A DNA stretch of 28,227 nucleotides. It comes from JBCDAP01 sp038747915. GTDB taxonomy: Bacteria; Planctomycetota; Phycisphaerae; Phycisphaerales; UBA1924. Each line of letters starts with the position of its first letter. Positions within the stretch are counted from its first letter, which is position 1. Below are positions 8,801-16,147 of the stretch, one piece after another. Location: NCBI GenBank assembly GCA_038747915.1, contig JBCDJJ010000044.1:1-28227 (forward strand), given 5' to 3'. Below the pieces are notes generated by a model that did no database searches, was not told the DNA's origin, and saw only the letters and a list, made by a program, of their open reading frames with translations. Made by a program: the position numbers and the translations under genes.

Positions 8801-9740
8801 CGCGGACGACTTATTCCAGGAGGGTGGCGAGACGTGGGTGAGTCTCGTGCTCGATCTCAACGAGCGTGACGGTGGGCTGACCAGTTTGGTGTCCGCCAAC
8901 AACACCGCGGTCGTGTTCGCCAATGCACCGTACGGCCCTGAGGGATTCGGTGATCTGCCGGTGGGCGGTGCGGATACCTTTGGCGACTTCACCGGGTTTG
9001 GGTTCCGCGTGACCGGCACGGTCGAGGGGACCGACACGATTATCCGGCCGACGACGTTCTTCGATGGGTGGAAGGAGGGGAGCGACGAGTTCCCGCCGAC
9101 CGACCCGACCTCCACGGACTGGTTCAGCGGTGACAGCATCCTTGTTGTGATGCGGGCGCAGTGGCAGCGCGTCTCGGACGGCATCCCCGTTGACGGGAAC
9201 GCCGACGATGTCCCCGATGGCGGCACGACCGACGTGTTCACGCTCTGGCGGCTCATCCCCGGCGAGGGGCTGGGATCGGCGACGACCAACCTCGATACCT
9301 TCTCCAACCAGGAGAACATCCAGGGCACGCGGTACTTCGACGAGCAGGATGGGGGGAATGTTGATCCCTCTGAGTTCGAGTTCCCGTTCGGACAGGTGGC
9401 GATCCGCAACGAGCAGATCAACATGGTGTCGATCGCTCAGAACCTGACGGCTGCGGTTGATGAGCTCCGCATCTCGTATGTTCGCTTCGGCGAGACGAGC
9501 CAGGATGCGCTGGACCGTGTGACACCGGGCTTGGGACTGACGGTGAGCAACACCGCGAACCCGCCCGCGCCGCCGTGCAACGACTTCGATCTTGATGGGG
9601 ACGGCGACAACGACGGCGACGACCTCGCGATTTTCCTCGCCGGCCCGATGGATCTCAACATGGATGGGGAGACCGACGCATTCGATAACGCGGTGTATCT
9701 CGACGAGACCTCCGCGATCGATCCGAACTGCGGCGAGTAA
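5895..9740 (+). CDS. Large exported protein with four tandem ~285-residue modules and EF-hand tail
   Basis: The 1281-residue product begins with a signal peptide (MTRAVIRMLAGTIAFAGAASAQ). Modules start at about residues 25, 310, 594 and 881; the first three are close copies that open with YE(G/P)FDI.FQQ.VG and share SSGFGW.GDW, a later RGW(Q/K)G(G/D)GF, TLTV(Y/W) and a closing DE(I/L)RI. The fourth is divergent (YEPFAMPTGVPV) and longer. A closing DE(I/L)RI strand and the overall beta-rich pattern recall concanavalin-like/LamG folds, but I do not recognise the family. Residues 1231-1281 hold two EF-hand loops (DLDGDGDNDGDD, DLNMDGETDAFD), dockerin-like. The frame is open from 5745, but the ATG at 5895 directly precedes the signal peptide and has a GAGG sequence nine bases upstream. 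It is divergent to the xylanase operon and followed by a terminator. A carbohydrate-binding or surface role is only a guess. Confidence 0.85.
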   Translation: MTRAVIRMLAGTIAFAGAASAQSPNIYEGFDIPFQQDVGPGAGSSGFGWLGDWAVSVDGPETTPPFTAVGPEGLGQFGSWGPDQDGTDPENLDFGGYTSGGFTTGRSIRRSSGAGIGVITRLLDPAALSAGLVEGGELWFSVLVEVPATVANFGLLIGAEGFEPATLQPADTGDDRGFGFQIRAGQPDLIARGWQGGGFLGAGPGLPLAGADELLVIVRYQFVAGLDTLTVYTLTESDVGATLSSLPTSVFEVAMDPADFVVVSGYDAANTRFDEIRISAVGPGGDVQAALDDVAPGMNLDSETTFSGANVYEPFDIDFQQPVGGPDGSSGFGWAGDWSFASADGGVAPEGAGTSGSWGDDQDGMAPDNLDFSGYTSSGATAGRSIRRTSGAGAGVITRVLDPDVLASVRSDDAGEIWLSVLLETPSSNGGFGFLLGDTGFNPVTSQPFDDAGTGEDDRGFGFQIQGNTGELFARGWKGDGFIGGGEPRLVPGRGAELLVIVRYQLNAGGEDTLTVYLATENDDGRELSQLPSSIYNVFINADDLQLISINDPSQHRLDEIRVAVLADGQSPQVSLDAVAPGMGLSLGLADTGIYEPFDIPFQQAVGGPDGSSGFGWSGDWAVTLSPDASAGPAGTGASGSFGPDQDGMGADNFDFAGYTSGGFTDGRSVRRSPAAGESASTRAFASDAIANGLAEGAEIWGSLLVQYTGFNSQFGLGLGATAFDPDARVPLGTDADRMFGFDIFTSGGVNSLRARGWKGGGFIGGGSPTIPVAFGEEMLIVFRMEIVGGQDTLTVWKVGENDSGSFLSSLPNSVLTAAIDPSLFSVVAQFETGNAFWDELRIVSVPVGGDPEAALDVVAPGMDLDIEPLPVLSFTDDAADVYEPFAMPTGVPVDKQGSGKGWGEIGTDASTASRWVTTTIGGEQVVLDGANDLPSLFGTPELVFNGTAAQRDDTSGASSITRMIDPLLADDLFQEGGETWVSLVLDLNERDGGLTSLVSANNTAVVFANAPYGPEGFGDLPVGGADTFGDFTGFGFRVTGTVEGTDTIIRPTTFFDGWKEGSDEFPPTDPTSTDWFSGDSILVVMRAQWQRVSDGIPVDGNADDVPDGGTTDVFTLWRLIPGEGLGSATTNLDTFSNQENIQGTRYFDEQDGGNVDPSEFEFPFGQVAIRNEQINMVSIAQNLTAAVDELRISYVRFGETSQDALDRVTPGLGLTVSNTANPPAPPCNDFDLDGDGDNDGDDLAIFLAGPMDLNMDGETDAFDNAVYLDETSAIDPNCGE
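5967..8534 (+). repeat. Three tandem ~855-bp in-gene repeats
   Basis: Units begin near 5967, 6822 and 7674, with the divergent fourth unit from 8535, giving spacings of 855, 852 and 861 bp. Units two and three share an identical 33-bp stretch (6864-6896 and 7713-7745), so part of the duplication is recent or kept alike by gene conversion. Confidence 0.85.
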
Positions 9741-9778
9741 GTCGGCGGGCGGACGTTCATTCTGCTCTCGGTGTAATG

Positions 9779-9804
9779 CGGCCAGGCCTGTGCCTGGCCG
9801 TTTT
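9779..9804 (+). terminator. Rho-independent-type terminator
   Basis: A perfect nine-base-pair stem CGGCCAGGC / GCCTGGCCG with a CTGT loop, followed by TTTTC. It lies 39 bp after the stop of the large repeat protein and well before the next gene, which fits an intrinsic terminator although the T tract is short. Confidence 0.7.
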
Positions 9805-9994
9805 CGTGGGTGGTTTCGGGCGGTTTGTCTGGTGGTTCGACTGGTACGCCGGGCTGGGCCTGCCTACATTCCCTGCCAATGCCTGGGCGATCTGATACGG
9901 AACCTGTGCTGGTTCATGCCTATGGCTCACTCGACCAAGGACGCCTGGTGGTGCGGCTGGTACAGGCCTCCGGCGCAGAGATGAGGACAGCGAG

Positions 9995-11734
9995 ATGAAC
10001 ATGAATTCGTGCATGGCGGCGCCGGCGTGTGGACTCGGTGGGTTGGTTGGTGCTGCTCTTGCGGTCGGAGTCCTGGCCGGCACCGCTGGGGCGCAGCTCG
10101 TTGTGACGTCGCTCGCGGACGGTGGCGTCGGGACGCTCCGCGAGGCGATCGCGCAGGCCGAGGCCAGCCCCGGGCTGGACGAGATCCTCTTTGGGGTGAG
10201 CGGGGAGATCGTGCTGACGGAGACGCTTCCGATCATCAACGAGGACCTCACGATCGATGCGTCGGGGCGGGTTGTCACGGTGTCTGGCGGCAACGCGGTG
10301 CGGGTGTTCATCGTTGATGGTGGTGATGTCATTATGCGTGGGTTCTCGATCGTCGACGGTGCGCCCGAATCGGGGAGCGGCGGGGGGATCGATCACAACG
10401 CGGGCACGCTGACCGTTGAGGACATGGTGTTCCGCGGCAATACCACGACGCGTGTTGGAGCCGGGATCGTGAGTTCGAGCGATGCTGAGATGCTCACTGT
10501 GCGCCGATGCACGTTTGACGACAACAGTGCCATTCAGAGTGGAGCTTTGCACATCGCAGATACCAATGCGTTGATCGAAGACTCAGTATTTACGAACAAT
10601 ACCGCGTTGTTTCAGTTCTTCTCGGCTGCCGGCCTCGGCGGAGCGACAGCGATCTTCAACAGCAGTGTGCAGATTCGTAACACGGTGTATGACGGCAACA
10701 GATCCGAACGCACGGCTGGGACGATCAGCGCATCAAATTCCACTGTCCACCTGACGGATGTCGAGATTCGCGACTCCAGGTCGGAGGACGACGGCGGCGC
10801 CTCGCAGTTCGTCGCTGGGGCTGACATCACCTACACGCGGTGTCTGCTTGTTGGGAACTCGTGCGACCGTGGGCCCGGGCTGATGCAGGTGCAGGACATC
10901 GGCACGCGTGTCACGATCATTGATTCCATGATCGCGGACAACCGAACCAATGGCGGCGGGGGTGCCATCGCTGTCCCCGCGGGCACGCTCGTTGTTCGCG
11001 GTTCCACTTTCTTCGATAACCATGCGCGCGTCGATGGTGGTGCGATCAATGTGAACCGCGTCGGCGGGCGGCTCGAGATGAGCAACACCACAGTCTCGGG
11101 TAACACCGCGGAGCGGAGCGGCGGCGGTATCTCCATCGGAGCCGATGCGACAGCGATTATCGATAGCTCGACGATCGCCTTCAACACTGCCCAGAACAGC
11201 GGCGGTGGGCTCAATGTCTCGGGGAGTGTCGTGGCGCCGGTTGAGCTCGGCAACACCATCTTCGCGGGGAACACTGCGATCGGAAATCCCGGAGCGCCCG
11301 ACATCATCGGCAGCCAGATCACATCGCTTGGCTTCAACCTGTACGAGAATCCGGGGCCTGCGGTGACAGTGATGACCGATCTACTCGGCGCCGATGCCGA
11401 TCTACAGCCGCTCGCCGAGAACGGTGGACCGGCACCCACCCACGGTCTTGGTGAGGCGAGCGAGGCGATTGACGCGGGCTCGACGGCGCTCGAGGTGGAT
11501 CAGCGTGGTCTGCCGCGGCCGTTCGGCGCGGGGGTGGACATCGGCGCGATCGAGCGCACGGTCATCCCCGATGTCGATCTCGCGGGTCCTGTGGAGACGG
11601 TGGATGTGTTTGATGTGGCGGCGTTCTTGGAGATCGTGCGGGGCAACGATGTCGAGGCGGGCGACCTTACGCGCGATGGTGAGGTCACGATCACCGACGT
11701 CCGGCTATTCCTGCGGGTTGTTGCCGGGTTGTAG
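9995..11734 (+). CDS. Exported right-handed beta-helix protein (choice-of-anchor Q type) with EF-hand tail
   Basis: The 579-residue product has a signal peptide (about 10-36, ending AGTAGAQ). It is then made of short parallel beta-helix turns, many ending in N-N-T or G-N-T (FRGNTTTRVGAGI, FTNNTALF, ISGNTAERSGGGI type), as in pectate-lyase-like proteins and polymorphic outer membrane protein repeats. Residues about 40-60 (SLADGGVGTLREAIAQAE) are the usual N-terminal cap of this class, and about 505-520 (GLPRP...DIGAIE) match the choice-of-anchor Q end motif. Residues 526-579 hold a degenerate dockerin-like module (DLTRDGEVTITD is the better loop). Two ATGs are close together (9995 and 10001); the first, preceded by GAGGA, is used. 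No catalytic residues could be assigned; it may be an adhesin or polysaccharide-binding surface protein. Confidence 0.85.
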   Translation: MNMNSCMAAPACGLGGLVGAALAVGVLAGTAGAQLVVTSLADGGVGTLREAIAQAEASPGLDEILFGVSGEIVLTETLPIINEDLTIDASGRVVTVSGGNAVRVFIVDGGDVIMRGFSIVDGAPESGSGGGIDHNAGTLTVEDMVFRGNTTTRVGAGIVSSSDAEMLTVRRCTFDDNSAIQSGALHIADTNALIEDSVFTNNTALFQFFSAAGLGGATAIFNSSVQIRNTVYDGNRSERTAGTISASNSTVHLTDVEIRDSRSEDDGGASQFVAGADITYTRCLLVGNSCDRGPGLMQVQDIGTRVTIIDSMIADNRTNGGGGAIAVPAGTLVVRGSTFFDNHARVDGGAINVNRVGGRLEMSNTTVSGNTAERSGGGISIGADATAIIDSSTIAFNTAQNSGGGLNVSGSVVAPVELGNTIFAGNTAIGNPGAPDIIGSQITSLGFNLYENPGPAVTVMTDLLGADADLQPLAENGGPAPTHGLGEASEAIDAGSTALEVDQRGLPRPFGAGVDIGAIERTVIPDVDLAGPVETVDVFDVAAFLEIVRGNDVEAGDLTRDGEVTITDVRLFLRVVAGL

Positions 11735-11928
11735 GTGATGCCTCTCGTGTCGGTGGGCGTGGCTGTGACTTTGGTCGCTGGCGGTGGGCGGCGGCTGATC
11801 CGGCGTTCGATGTCGCTACGGCGCTCGAGGGGGGCTCGCATCGTCCCGGTGCGTTTGTGGGTCGCGTGGTGGCCTTGGGGGATTGGTAGGGCCGGTTTGC
11901 TGCGTGGGGGTGGGCAGAGAACAATGGG

Positions 11929-13173
11929 ATGATGACCTCGCAGAGCACCGAGCGGTTCGTTCTTCCGATTGCCTCGTTTGAGTCGGACTGTGACCGGACC
12001 GTGCGCGAGCTGTGCGAGGCGGTCCAGGCGCTGTACAGCGAGATCGAGGCGGATGCGGAGATGCCGCAGGAGGTCTCGCGTCGATTCGGTCTGAACAAGA
12101 ATCTGACGTGGAAGATCGGGAGGATGCTGTCTGCCGGTGATCCGGTGGAGGCGCTCGCACATGTTCCCGGGCGTGCAGCGATTTCCATTTTGCTGAAGGC
12201 TGCGGGCGAGCACACGTCGGATGCTCGTCTGCTCGACCGTGTGCGTGACGCGTCGGAGCGCGTCGATGCGATGGTTCAGAGTCACGTGGGTGACCGGGCG
12301 ACACTCGATCTGGTGCTGGATGGGCGCGACGTGCTGAGCCGGGAGCGGCTCGAACTCAGCCGGCGGTACCTGTTTCTTGGTGCGAGTGGCGTGTGGGGGG
12401 TGCAGGCGCGGACACGAGTGTTCGTCGCGTTGTTGGCGCCGGCCGAGCACGATCCGAGCTTGCTCGACATCACGACCGTGAACGGGTATCACGGTTTGCG
12501 GCGGCTTCAGAGCCGGGGAAAGTGGCCGCTGTTTCGGTTGACGAGTTGGGGCAAGTCGATCGAGGGTGCGTCGTCGGCGGTGACACCACTCGATCCGACG
12601 CAGGTTCCGGGCGTGCCGCATCTGCTGAGCCGCTTCTCGTCGCAGGAGCTTCCGGCGCTCGAGATTCGGGCCTCGCCCTCTGGCACGGACTATCTGCTGG
12701 GGCCGGGCCCGGTCGGGAACTTCGGCTCGGCCGATGTGTTCATGGGGCAGCGGTGGCCGAGCACGTCCAACCGTTTCGCATCGAATCTCGAGCGGACGGG
12801 TGAGTTCGGGCCCGGCATCTCGGTGCCGAGCGAGAGTGTGCTCTTTGATTTGTACATGCACGAGTCGCTTGGGTACGCGGATCGATTGGAGACGCTCGTG
12901 TACGGCTACCCGCGCCGGCTTGGCGAGCCGACCCCGCTCGAGCTCGACGCGCCGGGCATGCTTCGGTTGCCGGGCGAGCTCACCTCGCTTGATGGGGATC
13001 TCGAGGGTATTGAGCCGCCGGCCTTTCCGGCGCATGACGAGCTTGTCGCGTGGTGCTTCGAGCGGCTCGGGTGGGATCGGGGCCACTTCTGTGGGCGCCG
13101 GCTGACGATGAAGTATCCACCACTCGGGGCGTCGGTCGGCGTTCGGTTCCCTCTCGAGGATCCGCCTCGGTGA
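11929..13173 (+). CDS. Uncharacterised cytosolic protein with possible N-terminal helix-turn-helix
   Basis: The 414-residue product has no signal peptide or membrane segment. Residues about 20-130 look all-helical; 47-67 (PQEVSRRFGLNKNLTWKIGRM) has the spacing of a helix-turn-helix, suggesting DNA binding. The remainder is mixed, with conserved-looking motifs (HESLGYAD, GRRLTMKYPPLGASV) but no family that I recognise. An ATG at 11924 is out of frame; ATGATG at 11929-11934 gives two adjacent possible starts. Codon use and GC match the high-GC neighbours, and the frame is uninterrupted, which supports a real gene. A 194-bp gap separates it from the beta-helix gene. A regulator or a metabolic enzyme are both possible. 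Confidence 0.75.
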   Translation: MMTSQSTERFVLPIASFESDCDRTVRELCEAVQALYSEIEADAEMPQEVSRRFGLNKNLTWKIGRMLSAGDPVEALAHVPGRAAISILLKAAGEHTSDARLLDRVRDASERVDAMVQSHVGDRATLDLVLDGRDVLSRERLELSRRYLFLGASGVWGVQARTRVFVALLAPAEHDPSLLDITTVNGYHGLRRLQSRGKWPLFRLTSWGKSIEGASSAVTPLDPTQVPGVPHLLSRFSSQELPALEIRASPSGTDYLLGPGPVGNFGSADVFMGQRWPSTSNRFASNLERTGEFGPGISVPSESVLFDLYMHESLGYADRLETLVYGYPRRLGEPTPLELDAPGMLRLPGELTSLDGDLEGIEPPAFPAHDELVAWCFERLGWDRGHFCGRRLTMKYPPLGASVGVRFPLEDPPR

Positions 13174-13284
13174 GCGTGGTGTGCAGGCGGTGGGGTGGTA
13201 TTGTTGACAATCGCGGGGTCACGCTCTGCAGGCCGGCCGTTCCCGCCCTTGAGCGAGCCGACTCCGAGACCCGAAGGAGGCGTG

Positions 13285-13986
13285 ATGCCTGTTTCCCGGA
13301 TGCCGGACCTATTGCATGGTGTCCGATGCTCGGTTCTTGTGTGCGTTGTTCTGAGTTGCTGCATCGCAGCGGGATGCAGCACGCCGTCGCGTGGCGCCGG
13401 TGCTGCGCCGCAGCGTGCTGAAGTGGATGGCGTCGCGGCGTTGTTGACCGGCTCGTTCTCAAGCGGTGCGCAGGCTGCGGCGGATGCGCGGTTCTTCGAT
13501 ATCCGTCTTCGCGCGGCGCCCATCTGGCTGGATCGTGAGGGTGGGCGATGGCTGTACGTCGAGCAGGCGGTGGCGCGGGCGCTGGATCGTCCGTATCGCC
13601 AGCGGGTCTATCAGCTGGAGGCGGCGCCGGAGCACGGCGACGGCGCGGTGTGGAGCCACGTGTACACCATGCCGGACGCGGCGCGGTGGGTGGGCGTATG
13701 GGCGGATCCGCAGCGTCTGGCACCGGCGCTGTCGTTGCATGAGTTGACGCGTCGGGCAGGGTGCTCGATTCTCTTGATCCCCGACGGCACCGGGCGGTAC
13801 ACGGGCGCGACCCGCGGCACCGGGTGCGCGACGAGCCTGGCGGATGCGGAGTTTGCGACGAGCCATGTGATCCTCGATCCCGCATCGCTCGCGACGTGGG
13901 ATCGAGGCTGGTTCGCCGATGGAACCCAGGCGTGGGGCTCGGATGTTGGGCCCTACGTCTTCGACCGCATCCAACCGCCGATGTAG
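13285..13986 (+). CDS. CpcT/CpeT-family (DUF1001) lipoprotein
   Basis: The 233-residue product starts with a lipoprotein signal: a hydrophobic stretch and lipobox IAAGC with C31 as the lipidated residue, so it should be membrane-anchored outside the cytoplasm. The rest matches the CpcT/CpeT chromophore lyase family along its length: PIWLDREGGRWLYVEQA (78-94), RPYRQRVYQL, VYTMPDA, RAGCSILL, GTGCATSL, then ATSHVIL, TWDRGW and GSDVGPYVFD. In cyanobacteria these proteins attach bilins to phycobiliproteins; nothing else here suggests phycobilisomes, so a different ligand is likely. The ATG at 13285 is chosen because it directly precedes the signal and has a strong AAGGAGG site at 13274-13280; the frame itself is open from 13195. 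Confidence 0.85.
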   Translation: MPVSRMPDLLHGVRCSVLVCVVLSCCIAAGCSTPSRGAGAAPQRAEVDGVAALLTGSFSSGAQAAADARFFDIRLRAAPIWLDREGGRWLYVEQAVARALDRPYRQRVYQLEAAPEHGDGAVWSHVYTMPDAARWVGVWADPQRLAPALSLHELTRRAGCSILLIPDGTGRYTGATRGTGCATSLADAEFATSHVILDPASLATWDRGWFADGTQAWGSDVGPYVFDRIQPPM

Positions 13987-14017
13987 ACGCACGGAGGCGG
14001 GTTCGGTCGGGGCTGGC

Positions 14018-14809
14018 TCAGCTCGCGCCGAAGGCGGCTGTGATGAAGAGGTCGAGGTCGAGTTGATCGACGTTGGTGTCGTTGTTGAGGTCGGCGGACG
14101 GATCCTGGTCGGCGATGAGCTGCTCGAAGATGGCGAGGTCGAAGGCATCGACCTCGCCGTCGAGATTGACATCTTCATCTCGGAAGATGTCGGAGAACTG
14201 CAGGTTGTCGACCGAGAAGGTCTCGAACGTGAGCGCATCGGGGTTTCGGAACTCGACCTCCGAGAAGGGGGCGAGCCCGTTCAAGCCGATGAACGTCGGG
14301 GGAATGAAGGGGAAGTTTGTACCCTCCACCACCGGGACGATTCCCTCGAGCCTCGTGTTCGTGACGAAGTTGCCGTCGACGTAGATATCCACACCCTCGG
14401 TCACCGGGGGCGCGAAGAAGTCGGAGAAGATGAAGGCGAAATCGGTGATCGGGTCATCGAAGCGGAGGATGACGCGGTCGCCGGGGTCGTCGAAGAACGG
14501 TGGGCTCACGCCGAGGTCGAGGAAGGGTGTGCCGTCGGAGTTATTGGGGGCATCGCCGCTGCTCAGGAAGCTGTTGGGCAGGGTGCCGCCGGCGGGCTCG
14601 AGGGTGAAGAGGCCGAGCGGCGTCTGGGTGTTGGGCGGGAAGATGATTTCTTCGGTCTGGTCGTTGAAGTCCTCGGTGACAACCGGTCCGGAGAGGAAGG
14701 CTGTCCAGTCGACCTCGTCGAGCTGGACCAAGATCTGGGCTTGGAGGGCGCCCACGAGTGCTGCGCCTCCTGTGAGCCCGAGCGCGAACCTCTGTGCGTT
14801 GGTGAGCAT
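14018..14809 (-). CDS. Exported protein with EF-hand (dockerin-like) tail
   Basis: The 263-residue product has a signal peptide (about 1-24, TGGAALVGALQAQ), a beta-rich middle domain (TEDFNDQTEEI, then ILRFDDPITDFAFIFSDF, VDIYVDG, ETFSVDNLQFSD), and a two-loop EF-hand module at 213-263 (DVNLDGEVDAFD, DLNNDTNVDQLD). The middle pattern, with F...DPI.DFAF.FSD and a closing SVDNL strand, resembles jelly-roll surface domains found with PEP-CTERM tails, but no named family is certain. A start 13 codons upstream (14848) is possible; 14809 is preferred because it places the charged n-region and hydrophobic core as in a normal signal peptide. It converges with the CpcT-like gene 31 bp away. Confidence 0.75.
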   Translation of the reverse strand: MLTNAQRFALGLTGGAALVGALQAQILVQLDEVDWTAFLSGPVVTEDFNDQTEEIIFPPNTQTPLGLFTLEPAGGTLPNSFLSSGDAPNNSDGTPFLDLGVSPPFFDDPGDRVILRFDDPITDFAFIFSDFFAPPVTEGVDIYVDGNFVTNTRLEGIVPVVEGTNFPFIPPTFIGLNGLAPFSEVEFRNPDALTFETFSVDNLQFSDIFRDEDVNLDGEVDAFDLAIFEQLIADQDPSADLNNDTNVDQLDLDLFITAAFGAS

Positions 14810-15051
14810 GGTCTGGATCCCTTTGCTGGATCCTCGCGAGCCGCGCATCGCCCGCCGAGGATCGATCGAACTCTGGTTGGCTCTCTCGCGGCACGTGCCG
14901 GCGAGCCGGAGCCACCGCCTACAAAGCCGACGATCGGCACGCGATCCGGGGAGGCGCGTGCGAGAGAGAAGCGACGTGCGCCGTCTTCCGACAGCACACG
15001 CGTGGACATGCCGAAGGTGTCATGAGCCTTGCTTGGCTCGCGACATCTTCA

Positions 15052-15747
15052 TCAGCGACGCCGACGGCCGGCGCACACACCAGCGAGGCCGGCGAGCCCG
15101 AGTGCGCCGGGCGCAGGGACGAGGTAGGTCACATCGAGGATCTCGACCGATTCATTTGCGATGAAGCTGGTTGGGGTCGACATCGTGAAGGTGAGCGAGT
15201 CGAAGCCCGACGCGTCCTCAAAGACGACGAAGACGGCGCTGCTGACCTCGGCAGAGGAGAGCACCGACCCGACCGAGATGGGGGGTGCGCCGTCGAAGCT
15301 CACGTCGAGGCCGGGTGTGGAGACGCCGAGGAATGACAGGAAGGACGGTCCTGGGCCCTGCAGCGTGATGCCCACAGCCGTCTGCACGGTGGGGAAGAGG
15401 AAGGTGAATGAGGTGAGGTCGGTGTCGTCGAGGACAACCTCGACCTGTCCCGCGACGACTCCGGCTGAGATGTCGCCGTCTTCGACATCGAAATCGCCGG
15501 GAGCGCCGGGCGTTCCTGTGGAGGTGTAGCCGAGGGCGCCGAATGCTCCTGTCGGCGCAAGCGGGACGCTGCTGCCCACTCCGTCGACCGCGAACGAATC
15601 GAAGGTCTCGGTGAACAATCCTGGGTTCGCGGCCTGGAACCCGGCGAGCGAGACGCCGTCCTGGGACGGGGACAGGATGTCCGCCTGGGCGGCGACCATG
15701 CTGGCCGAAGACACAACGGCAGCAACGACTGCATGCACACGATTCAT
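15052..15747 (-). CDS. Exported protein with PEP-CTERM-like sorting tail
   Basis: The 231-residue product has a signal peptide (MNRVHAVVAAVVSSASMVAAQA) and a beta-rich body opening with FTETFDSF, similar in style to its downstream neighbour. The C-terminus is VPAPGALGLAGLAGVCAGRRRR: a Pro-containing motif, a short hydrophobic segment and an Arg cluster, the layout of PEP-CTERM/exosortase sorting signals in its common planctomycete PAPGAL form. It would be exported and processed or anchored by an exosortase-like system, which is not in the window. It probably shares a transcript direction with the 14018-14809 gene, 242 bp downstream. The function of the body is unknown. Confidence 0.8.
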   Translation of the reverse strand: MNRVHAVVAAVVSSASMVAAQADILSPSQDGVSLAGFQAANPGLFTETFDSFAVDGVGSSVPLAPTGAFGALGYTSTGTPGAPGDFDVEDGDISAGVVAGQVEVVLDDTDLTSFTFLFPTVQTAVGITLQGPGPSFLSFLGVSTPGLDVSFDGAPPISVGSVLSSAEVSSAVFVVFEDASGFDSLTFTMSTPTSFIANESVEILDVTYLVPAPGALGLAGLAGVCAGRRRR

Positions 15748-15796
15748 GAGTTAACCCCCAGCGGGTACTGAAGCACCCATACGAAACCAGTTGGTG

Positions 15797-15816
15797 AACA
15801 CGCGTACGTGCGTGTT
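15797..15816. repeat. Inverted repeat in the 5' leader of the PEP-CTERM-like gene
   Basis: AACACGC and GCGTGTT form a perfect seven-base-pair stem around the six-base loop GTACGT. It lies just after the predicted transcription start, so it could be an operator or a leader hairpin. There is no T tract, so it is not a good terminator. Confidence 0.35.
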
Positions 15817-15831
15817 TCCTCTACCCGACCG

Positions 15832-15859
15832 ATTGTATCCCTGGGGAAGAATGGTGCAA
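15832..15859 (-). promoter_or_regulatory. Candidate sigma-70-type promoter of the PEP-CTERM-like gene
   Basis: On the minus strand TTGCAC (15859-15854) and TACAAT (15837-15832) are separated by 16 bp. The -10 matches the consensus at five of six positions, the -35 at three. It would start transcription near 15825, about 75 bases before the ATG at 15747. Confidence 0.35.
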
Positions 15860-16147
15860 CGCGATTGTCACAATCTATGAAAAATCGACGTTCTTGGGCA
15901 TTTAAGATAGATTTTGATGGATTAGGGATCTTGGGGGCGTTGGATAGTTTTCAATTTTTTCCCTGGGGATAGTTCATGGTGGTGTATACTGTGGCAGCCG
16001 GGTTGTGAGGTCGGTGCTGGATCGACAAGCCCGGTTGGGCTGGGGTTTCGCGGGGCATGTTTGTTTGACGGTGCGCATCGGCCCGTGGGTTCCGCCCTGA
16101 TGTCGATTGACGTGGTGCGCTGGGTCGCGCCGGAGGTCACGACGGCC

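Larger units (their letters stand above)
15748..16147. promoter_or_regulatory. Divergent intergenic region of the PEP-CTERM-like and second prepilin-like genes
   Basis: A 400-bp gap with no supported gene. The stretch 15870-15960 is clearly AT-rich against its surroundings. For the plus-strand prepilin-like gene the best -10 is TATACT at 15985-15990, without a good -35. The minus-strand promoter and hairpin are listed separately. Confidence 0.45.

Noticed and set aside
8033..9424. 463-codon open frame on the minus strand
   Set aside because: Antisense to the repeat protein; Ser/Pro-rich shadow without domains.
11500..13086. 528-codon open frame on the minus strand
   Set aside because: Spans the end of the beta-helix gene, the gap and most of the 414-residue gene, all better explained on the plus strand; Arg/Pro/His-rich without domains.
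13201..13232. TTGACA at 13204-13209 as -35 of the CpcT-like gene
   Set aside because: No acceptable -10 is present at the right distance, so no promoter is called.
13919..15025. 368-codon open frame on the plus strand
   Set aside because: Antisense to the exported EF-hand protein at 14018-14809, which has signal peptide and EF-hand loops.
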